Assembly (NCBI GenBank): GCA_964342835.1
Contig: CAYFGJ010000057.1
Span: forward strand, 1 to 7,035
DNA: 7,035 bases
Source of the DNA: GCA-2716945 sp964342835
GTDB lineage: Bacteria > Pseudomonadota > Gammaproteobacteria > GCA-002705445 > GCA-002716945
Direction: 5' to 3'
Shown: positions 1 through 5,680 of the stretch, piece by piece
Layout: each line of letters opens with the position of its first letter
Position numbering within the stretch: position 1 is the stretch's first letter
Notes under the pieces: model-generated
Databases searched by the model: none
The model's input: the letters and a program-made list of their open reading frames with translations, nothing else
Told to the model about the DNA's origin: nothing
Program-made: the position numbers and the translations under genes

Positions 1-189
1 GTTTGCTGCTATTTCTAAAATTTTATCTGAATCAGAACTTTTATATACATCATCAATTTCTTTTGTAAGTTTAGCTTGAATGACAGACCATGCTACTAAT
101 GGTTTTCCACAAAAATTTAATATATTTTTATTTGGTATTCCTTTTGAACCACCTCTTGCTAATATAATTGCAATAACATTCTTATTCAT
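1..189 (-). CDS. CMP-nonulosonate cytidylyltransferase (NeuA/LegF/PseF type), N-terminal 63 residues, cut at the window edge
   Basis: Family role: transfers CMP from CTP to a sialic-acid-like sugar (Neu5Ac, legionaminic or pseudaminic acid), giving the donor for a glycosyltransferase in the cytoplasm. Seen: an ATG at 189 followed by an open frame of 63 codons that runs off the left edge. Residues 10-23 read LARGGSKGIPNKNI, the nucleotide-binding signature of the CMP-sialate/CMP-Kdo cytidylyltransferase fold, followed by GKPL at 28-31 and a (S)SDS-K-I segment near 51-57, where the family usually has a TDSEEI-like motif. The start lies 3 bases after the stop of the SDR gene. An AAAGGT within the end of that gene is a modest ribosome-binding site about 8 bases upstream. 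The preceding NeuB-type synthase supports a nonulosonate substrate rather than Kdo. Which acid is used cannot be told, because the substrate-binding part is missing. Confidence 0.88.
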   Translation of the reverse strand, partial: MNKNVIAIILARGGSKGIPNKNILNFCGKPLVAWSVIQAKLTKEIDDVYKSSDSDKILEIAAN

Positions 190-192
190 TAA

Positions 193-924
193 TTAAATAC
201 CTTTAGCTAACCATCCACCATCTACAATTAAATCTATTCCTGTAATATAACTAGATGCATCTGAGGCTAAAAATATAGATGGTCCAACCATTTCATTTGG
301 ATTAGCCCATCGCTTTAATAATGTATTATCTGACCTTGCCTTGCGGAGTTTTTTGTTATTCCAGCTTTTCTTGTTCATTGGAGTATTTGTATAACCTGGT
401 ACTATATTATTTACACGTATACCGTATTGCCCCCAATCAACAGCCATAGCTTTTGTTAATTGTTTGACAGCACCTTTTGAAGCTTGATAAGCAGGATTAT
501 TCGGAAAGCCTTGTTCGGCTCCTATGCTTGTAATATTGATTATACTGCCTTTAATTTTTGACTTAATCATTATCTTGCCGATCTGTTTACAAATATAAAA
601 AATGGCTGATAAATTAATATCAATTGTTTTTTGCCAATCTATTTGACTATAGTTATGGGATTCTTTTGATATTGCAACACCTGCACAATTGATAATAACA
701 TCAGGGCAAAAATATTTTTTTTTGTATTTATTTAAAGCTAGATCAATAGATTTCAATTTACTTAAATCACATTTAATAAAATCAATATTATTTGACTTTA
801 TTGGATTTTGAATATCTATGATGGTCACTATTGCATTTGCATCACTAAAACCTTTTGCCAATGCTTCGCCAATACCGCTAGATCCGCCTGTAATTAATAT
901 TTTTTTTTGTGATACATTAAACAT
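193..924 (-). CDS. Short-chain dehydrogenase/reductase, PtmA-like by context
   Basis: A 243-residue classical SDR, full length for the family, cytoplasmic and NAD(P)-dependent. Seen: the Rossmann glycine motif TGGSSGIG at 12-19, NCAG at 79-82 (normally NNAG), structural Asn104, catalytic Ser133, and YQASK with Tyr146 and Lys150. The PG at 176-177 and a C-terminal DGGW segment are also typical. All catalytic residues are present. An Asp (37) at the end of the second strand hints at NAD(H) preference; this is inference. The ATG at 924 lies 21 bases after the synthase stop, with no clear Shine-Dalgarno. The gene sits between a NeuB-type synthase and the CMP-transferase. In Campylobacter legionaminic acid loci an SDR (ptmA) sits next to the CMP-synthetase (ptmB), so a related role in making or modifying the sugar acid or its precursor is likely. 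The sequence itself resembles generic 3-oxoacyl-ACP reductase-like SDRs, so the substrate is unproven. Two coding-strand A9 runs (900-908 and 715-723) lie inside it. Confidence 0.85.
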   Translation of the reverse strand: MFNVSQKKILITGGSSGIGEALAKGFSDANAIVTIIDIQNPIKSNNIDFIKCDLSKLKSIDLALNKYKKKYFCPDVIINCAGVAISKESHNYSQIDWQKTIDINLSAIFYICKQIGKIMIKSKIKGSIINITSIGAEQGFPNNPAYQASKGAVKQLTKAMAVDWGQYGIRVNNIVPGYTNTPMNKKSWNNKKLRKARSDNTLLKRWANPNEMVGPSIFLASDASSYITGIDLIVDGGWLAKGI

Positions 925-945
925 ATGATTCTGAGTATATAATTT

Positions 946-2832
946 TCAAAGTTTGTTTTCCAATTTTTTGAAAGCAATCCAAAATCCTTCACCATTATTT
1001 TTATGTCCTTGCCAAACTTCCGGTATAAAAGATGCTTCTGGTGAATATTTGTTAATTATTTGTAATATTTTCTTAAAGTTTATATCACCATTACCTATTT
1101 GTAATCCTTCACCATCAATACCAATTGCATCAGCAATATGATAATGAGTTACTAGTGGTGCTATTTTTTCTGTAAAATCAATATGATCGAGTTTATATTT
1201 TTTGCAAGTCATATAAGAATGTGAAATATCATGACATATTCTCATACCAGTAGATTTGCAAAAATTAATTATTTCTTCGGGTAAAACTAGCAAATTTTGA
1301 TACCTTTGTCCCCCAAAATGCCATGGGAAAGGAGCCATATTTTGTGGAATTATTTCAACTTCATTGGACTTTAATTTATTCAATGAATTTATTAAATTTT
1401 GGTAATATTCAGTTTTGTAAGCCGGATCTAGAAAACCATCTCTTGTGAAACCACCTGCATTAATAATAATTTTAGGTTTATTTATATTAATAAAATAATT
1501 TTTTAATTTAACAGTTAAATCGATAACGTTTTGTAAATTATTTATTGATTCGTTTCTATACTTTTTATTTGGCGTACATAAATCTAATAAATGATCATCT
1601 TTAAATAATTCTGGAGCATGGACTACAAATTCACAATTATATTTTTTTACGATTAATTTAGAAATATCTTCATTCAAATCATTAAAACTTAAGTGGAACT
1701 CAACTAACGAAGGTTCTAAATTATTTAATAAAGTTTTTAAATCATGGAACCTAACAGGTATACCCCACTTTCTATTAAATTTATATATCTTTTTTGATTT
1801 TATTTTTCCTGATATATCGGTAATGAAAATAGGTTTATTTTTTTCTATATCTTTACAGGGTTTTTTTCCAATAATTTTTGTTAAATATTGTGGCGATAGT
1901 CCTTGTCCCGGACTCTTAATTTCTAACATATTTTTTTTAATTTGCTCTCCTTTTTTAATTAATCTTTTTGCAAAAATACTTTTAGATAAGTTCTCTCTAT
2001 TAATCATTTCACCTTGTGTCATTGACCTTTTGTTTTGTACACCTATAGATTTTTGAAGCTCTCTAATCCCCTTAATTAATAATTTAAAATCATCAAATTC
2101 AAGACTTGCAGCATGATCTGGCCCTTCCATATTTCTGTCTAAAGTTATATGTCGTTCTATTATTTTAGCTCCTATTGCTACTGCTCCTAAAGATGTAGCA
2201 ATCCCCCTTTCGTGCCCAGAATAACCAACAGGTACATTATATTTCTCTAAATTCTTTATATAATTCAGATTTATATCTTTTAGAGGAGCTGGATATGTTG
2301 AATTACAATGTAAAATAGAAAACATTGCCTTTTTAGTTTTTAGAAATTTTATTTTATCTTTAATTTCATTTTCATTACTCATTCCTGTAGATAAAATAAT
2401 TGGTTTTTTCTTAGATATTATATAATCAATAAGATCAATATTTGTTAAATCGGCAGATGCAATTTTATATGCTTTGACATTTAATTTTTCAAGTTTATCA
2501 ACACTAGATTTATCCCAAGGTGTACATAAAAATAAAATACCTCTTTTTCTTGAATATTCTGATAAACGTTTATAATCATCAAAACTTAATTCAAATTTCT
2601 TTAACAAACCTAATGTATATTGTGTTCCTAAATCAGTAGATGTTATATTCAATGCTGATTTACTATACAATTCATTTAAATTTCTCATTTGAAATTTTAC
2701 ACAATCTGCTCCTGCTTTGATGGCTTGATCAATTAATTTGGTAGCATTTTTATAATTACCATTATGGTTCATGCCTATTTCAGCAATGATAAATATATGT
2801 GCTGATCCAATTTTGTATTTATCTATGATCAT
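946..2832 (-). CDS. neuB: Nonulosonate (sialic-acid-type) synthase, NeuB + SAF, fused to a xylose-isomerase-like TIM barrel
   Basis: A 628-residue protein; ordinary NeuB/LegI/PseI proteins are about 340-350. Residues 1-270 are the NeuB barrel, which condenses a 2-acetamido-hexose-type aldose with phosphoenolpyruvate. Seen: IAEIGMNHNG 16-25, KFQ 46-48, STGMS 148-152, HCNSTYPAP 175-183, GYSGHERG 203-210, IERHIT 225-230 and GPDHAASL 237-244. His207 and His228 match the metal ligands of NeuB. Residues ~284-343 are the antifreeze-like SAF domain (SIFAKR, then SPGQGLSP, where many homologues have RPGxGISP). After a Lys-rich linker, residues ~352-628 form an AP-endonuclease-2/xylose-isomerase-like barrel: HAPELF 405-410, PQN 496-498, HD..H 534-538, HYHIAD 563-568, GxGD near 581-583, PEVWQGH 604-610. 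The barrel may isomerise or epimerise the substrate for the synthase (inference). The open frame extends to a TTG at 2853. The ATG at 2832 is preferred because it overlaps the kinase stop as ATGA and leaves a normal NeuB N-terminus. Confidence 0.9.
   Translation of the reverse strand: MIIDKYKIGSAHIFIIAEIGMNHNGNYKNATKLIDQAIKAGADCVKFQMRNLNELYSKSALNITSTDLGTQYTLGLLKKFELSFDDYKRLSEYSRKRGILFLCTPWDKSSVDKLEKLNVKAYKIASADLTNIDLIDYIISKKKPIILSTGMSNENEIKDKIKFLKTKKAMFSILHCNSTYPAPLKDINLNYIKNLEKYNVPVGYSGHERGIATSLGAVAIGAKIIERHITLDRNMEGPDHAASLEFDDFKLLIKGIRELQKSIGVQNKRSMTQGEMINRENLSKSIFAKRLIKKGEQIKKNMLEIKSPGQGLSPQYLTKIIGKKPCKDIEKNKPIFITDISGKIKSKKIYKFNRKWGIPVRFHDLKTLLNNLEPSLVEFHLSFNDLNEDISKLIVKKYNCEFVVHAPELFKDDHLLDLCTPNKKYRNESINNLQNVIDLTVKLKNYFININKPKIIINAGGFTRDGFLDPAYKTEYYQNLINSLNKLKSNEVEIIPQNMAPFPWHFGGQRYQNLLVLPEEIINFCKSTGMRICHDISHSYMTCKKYKLDHIDFTEKIAPLVTHYHIADAIGIDGEGLQIGNGDINFKKILQIINKYSPEASFIPEVWQGHKNNGEGFWIAFKKLENKL
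2829..2832 (-). other. ATGA stop/start overlap between kinase and synthase genes
   Basis: On the minus strand the four bases read ATGA: the kinase gene ends with TGA at 2831-2829 and the synthase gene starts with ATG at 2832-2830. This arrangement is typical of translational coupling, where a terminating ribosome re-initiates. The stretch just upstream is purine-rich (AAAAAAGAAAAC) without a true GGAG, which fits re-initiation better than independent initiation. It decides the synthase start over the upstream TTG at 2853. Confidence 0.75.
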
Positions 2833-4196
2833 GTTTTCTTTTTTGTTATCCAAGATCTAAGTCCTACATTATCAAAAGTAAAAGTTTCTATTAATAAACC
2901 TTTGTTTTTTAAAGAATTTATTAGATTAAGTTTATTTTGAGTTGGAACATAAAATAAAAAATATCCCCCATTACCTGCTCCTAATAATTTACCTCCTAAT
3001 GCGCCGTTTTCTATAGCATAATCATAAATTTCATCTAAGAATGGAGTAGTTATTTTTGATGAAAATTTCTTTTTAATTTTCCAAGCTTTACCCAGTAGTT
3101 CACCAAAATCATCCAATTTCCCTTTAAGTAATCTTGATTTCATTTGATAGGCAATCTCTTTTGATTCAGTAGCAAATTCTTTTTGTTTTTTATTTTTCAT
3201 TTGTTTTTTTTGGTCATCATGAATCATTCCAGAATCATGATTAATTCCGCTATAACATAATATTAATGAATCTTCTAATTCGCTTTTAATATCATCTGTA
3301 ATTCTTAAAGGATTAACAATATTTTCATTATTTTTAAATTCTATATAGTTAAAACCTCCAAAAACTGTGGCATATTGATCCTGCCAACCACCTGACAACT
3401 CAAGTACTACACGTTCAGCATGAAATGCTAATTCAGCAATTTCATAATCATTAAATTTATTTTCACGAAAATTATTGAATGCACCAATTATTGCACTTAA
3501 AAGAACTGCCGAACCTCCTAATCCTGAACCTGGTGGTACATCACTATATGTTACAAGGTTAAATCCAAAATTTGGTTCTAATTTCAATATGACTGACTTG
3601 ATTAAATCCATTTCCCCATTTATTTTAATTTCTTGAATATTTTTAAAAGATAGTTTTTTATTTAAATCATTTGAATATATTTCAACTTTATTATCATCTC
3701 TTTTTTTGAGTACAGCATGAGTAAATTTATTAATTGTAGCATTTAATACTATCCCAGATTCCTCATAAAAATATGTTGTTAAATCTGTACCACCTCCAGC
3801 AAAACTAATTCTTACTGGTGATTTAGATTTTGAAATAATTTTTTCGTTTTCATTCCAATTTATATTCTTTTCAGTAGCAATAGATAATAATTTATTTTGA
3901 TTATCTAATATTGGAATTATTTTAATTCTTGTATCCAATAACTTTAGAATGTGTTCTTTGGTAGCATCTTTTTCATAAAGATATACATATTTTTTATTTA
4001 CAATTTTATTTATTTGCTGACTCATGTCATTATTTTTCATTAAGGCTCTTCTAATATCACCATCGGTTGCTATTCCAATTATTTTAGACTTATCTTCAAT
4101 AAAAATTGCACCCATATGATTTTTTTCAATTCTTTCAAGTGCTGTTAAAATCGTGTCTGTTTTTTTTACAATAAAGTTTTTATTTTTCATGTTCAT
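2829..4196 (-). CDS. CBS-pair / GHMP sugar kinase fusion (HddA-like)
   Basis: 455 residues from the ATG at 4196. Residues ~8-52 and ~70-109 are two CBS repeats, the first with the conserved TDGDIRRAL ending; such pairs usually bind adenine nucleotides and regulate the attached enzyme. From ~125 a complete GHMP kinase follows: SPVRISFAGGGTDL 126-139, the ATP-binding PPGSGLGGSA 221-230, GGWQDQYA 269-276 and GGKLLGAGNGG 401-411. The closest family I recognise is D-glycero-D-manno-heptose-7-phosphate kinase (HddA) and relatives that phosphorylate a sugar at C1. The GGWQDQ segment also recalls fucokinase-type members, so the sugar is uncertain. The partner is the nucleotidyltransferase immediately upstream. 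The frame opens at a TTG (4238) deep inside the preceding gene. Two ATGs, at 4196 and 4190, are better starts, behind an AGCGAG that spaces poorly from both (4 and 10 bases). In related loci the CBS pair is more often fused to the nucleotidyltransferase than to the kinase. Confidence 0.87.
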   Translation of the reverse strand: MNMKNKNFIVKKTDTILTALERIEKNHMGAIFIEDKSKIIGIATDGDIRRALMKNNDMSQQINKIVNKKYVYLYEKDATKEHILKLLDTRIKIIPILDNQNKLLSIATEKNINWNENEKIISKSKSPVRISFAGGGTDLTTYFYEESGIVLNATINKFTHAVLKKRDDNKVEIYSNDLNKKLSFKNIQEIKINGEMDLIKSVILKLEPNFGFNLVTYSDVPPGSGLGGSAVLLSAIIGAFNNFRENKFNDYEIAELAFHAERVVLELSGGWQDQYATVFGGFNYIEFKNNENIVNPLRITDDIKSELEDSLILCYSGINHDSGMIHDDQKKQMKNKKQKEFATESKEIAYQMKSRLLKGKLDDFGELLGKAWKIKKKFSSKITTPFLDEIYDYAIENGALGGKLLGAGNGGYFLFYVPTQNKLNLINSLKNKGLLIETFTFDNVGLRSWITKKKT

Positions 4197-4914
4197 TAAT
4201 CTCGCTTTGTAATAATTTATAATCTTTAGGAATACCAATATCTATAAATATATCATCATATACATATGCTCCAAGTTCTTCTTTTTTTATCATTTTTTCA
4301 AATTCATCTTCAATTGCAAATTTTTTCTTATTTATACTTTTAATAAATGATAATTTTTTAAAAAAATAACATCCTGTATTTATATATGAATTATTTGATT
4401 TTAATTTAGTAGAAAATTTTTCAATAATATTATTATTAATATCAACAGTACCATAACGATCATTATTTTCTTTGTAGCTACACATAATACGTATATCTCC
4501 ATTATAATTAACAAAGTCTTGATAGTTTGGTTTAATGTATGTATCTCCATTTGTAAGAATTATAGGCTGATTATTTTTTAGATCTAATGTTTGTATTGCA
4601 TTTTTTAATGCTCCACCGGTGCCTAATGGTTCATCTTCTTTAATACACACTATATCTATATAATTTTTATAATAATTTTCAATATAATTAGATAAATAAT
4701 GAGTTAAAAGAATTATTTGATTGTTTGGAAAATAATTTCTAAAATGATCAATTTTATAATCTAGAAATGGTTTATTATTAATTGGAGCCATGGGTTTTGG
4801 AATATTAGACACAACAGTCTTGAGTCTTGTACCAAAACCTCCTACTAAAATAAAAATTATTAAATTATTAATGATTATGCCCTTTTTTATTTGTAAAAAT
4901 ATTTGATAACCCAT
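4180..4914 (-). CDS. Sugar-1-phosphate nucleotidyltransferase (HddC/RmlA-like superfamily)
   Basis: Family role: joins a sugar 1-phosphate to an NTP to give an NDP-sugar and pyrophosphate. Seen, numbered from the ATG at 4914 (244 residues): LVGGFGTRL 23-31, PKPM 39-42, PLGTGGAL 96-103, NGDTY 122-126 with metal ligand Asp124, and FIDIGIPKDY 223-232 with the second metal ligand Asp225. All core motifs of the pyrophosphorylase fold are present. There is no left-handed helix acyltransferase domain, as in the short ~230-residue HddC/GDP-mannose-pyrophosphorylase-like class. With the kinase just downstream it forms a likely kinase-then-transferase pair of the HddA/HddC type, for which GDP would be the nucleotide; this is inference. 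The ATG start gives 14-22 extra residues before the usual N-terminal strand and a 47-base overlap with the glycosyltransferase gene. An ATT at 4872 would give a 230-residue protein of normal form. Its 3' end overlaps the kinase start by 17 or 11 bases. Confidence 0.87.
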   Translation of the reverse strand: MGYQIFLQIKKGIIINNLIIFILVGGFGTRLKTVVSNIPKPMAPINNKPFLDYKIDHFRNYFPNNQIILLTHYLSNYIENYYKNYIDIVCIKEDEPLGTGGALKNAIQTLDLKNNQPIILTNGDTYIKPNYQDFVNYNGDIRIMCSYKENNDRYGTVDINNNIIEKFSTKLKSNNSYINTGCYFFKKLSFIKSINKKKFAIEDEFEKMIKKEELGAYVYDDIFIDIGIPKDYKLLQSEINEHEK

Positions 4915-5680
4915 AAATCCATTGTTTACTAAATATAATTTTTAATACTTTTATTAAAAAAATATGAAAGTTTACAAAATTCTTATATCTGATTGCAATT
5001 TTTAATTGATCAAAACATCTATATAAATAATATTTAGATGTAATACTATTTTCAGACTCAATATATTCTCCTAATACTTTATTAATTTTATAAAGTTTCA
5101 TTTTTGATGATATTTTTAACCATAAATCATAATCTTGACTGGACATTAATGATTCATCAAAACCTCCTGTATCAACTAATATCTTTTTAGAAATTATAGT
5201 TGCCGAAGTAGAGAGACAATTTTTTTTATATAAAGATTCACTCACATTCTGTGATATAAGAATACCGCTTGTAATTTTTACTGATTCTCCATTTGTTCTT
5301 TTATATATTTCATCATGAATAAATGTATTATATTCGTTACCATATTTTATAATTATATTAATTGTTTCATTGATTTTATTTTTATACCAAATATCATCTG
5401 AATCTATAAATGCAATATATTCATATTTTGAATTTTTTATTCCTAAATTTCTTGCTGATCCAGGCCCTTTGTGTAATTGAGTTATTATTTTTATATCAAT
5501 ATTTTTATTTTTAAATAATATTGAATGGGAATGTAATAATTCTAATGTACTATCACTTGACCCATCATCAATGAAAATTATTTCATATGGTTTTGTAGTT
5601 TCCATTTGTGATAATAATGAATCGGTCAATCTTACTATATGAGTTTCTGAATTATAACATGGGCATATTATTGATAACAT
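4868..5680 (-). CDS. Family 2 (GT-A fold) glycosyltransferase
   Basis: A 270-residue inverting-type glycosyltransferase, expected to be cytoplasmic or peripheral at the inner membrane and to add one sugar to a lipid-linked glycan. Seen: the first strand with CPCYNSE at 6-12, nucleotide-binding DDGSSDST at 38-45, GPGSARNLG at 72-80, the metal-binding DSDD at 93-96, a GGFDE segment at 172-176 and SQDYDLW at 181-187. The last sits where the catalytic (E)D/DxDLW-type motif of GT2 enzymes lies, with Asp183 as the likely base. The C-terminal ~50 residues are hydrophobic and aromatic (FHIFLIKVLKIIF near 238-250), probably an amphipathic membrane-contact helix and not a clear transmembrane segment. 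The ATG at 5680 places the protein start directly on the first beta strand and overlaps the preceding gene by 13 bases; no good Shine-Dalgarno is seen. Donor and acceptor cannot be told from sequence. The neighbouring NDP-sugar genes may supply the donor. Confidence 0.92.
   Translation of the reverse strand: MLSIICPCYNSETHIVRLTDSLLSQMETTKPYEIIFIDDGSSDSTLELLHSHSILFKNKNIDIKIITQLHKGPGSARNLGIKNSKYEYIAFIDSDDIWYKNKINETINIIIKYGNEYNTFIHDEIYKRTNGESVKITSGILISQNVSESLYKKNCLSTSATIISKKILVDTGGFDESLMSSQDYDLWLKISSKMKLYKINKVLGEYIESENSITSKYYLYRCFDQLKIAIRYKNFVNFHIFLIKVLKIIFSKQWIYGLSNIFTNKKGHNH
4880..4886 (-). promoter_or_regulatory. Possible ribosome-binding site for an ATT start of the nucleotidyltransferase
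   Basis: On the minus strand the end of the glycosyltransferase gene carries AAAAGGG, 7 bases before an ATT at 4872-4870 that shares one base with the glycosyltransferase stop TAA (4870-4868). This is the best Shine-Dalgarno-like match and spacing near the nucleotidyltransferase start. Translation from here would begin just before the conserved LIIFILVGGFGTRL strand. ATT starts are rare, so this is a candidate only. Confidence 0.35.

Noticed and set aside
925..945. Possible promoter or terminator between the synthase and SDR genes
   Set aside because: The gap is only 21 bases, AT-rich, with no stem-loop followed by a T run and no spaced promoter boxes.
953..1141. A 62-codon open frame on the plus strand
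   Set aside because: It lies opposite the conserved C-terminal barrel of the synthase gene, resembles no family I recognise, and has no ribosome site of note.
1823..2056. A 77-codon open frame on the plus strand with hydrophobic residues
   Set aside because: It is antisense to the SAF region of the synthase gene. The hydrophobic look comes from Lys/Asn-rich AT codons read on the other strand.
2833..2853. Synthase start at TTG 2853, adding seven residues
   Set aside because: The added residues (DNKKEN) are not part of the NeuB fold, and the ATG at 2832 has the ATGA overlap with the kinase stop.
4197..4238. Kinase start at TTG 4238, adding fourteen residues
   Set aside because: It lies far inside the nucleotidyltransferase gene, and the ATGs at 4196 and 4190 sit directly before the first CBS repeat.
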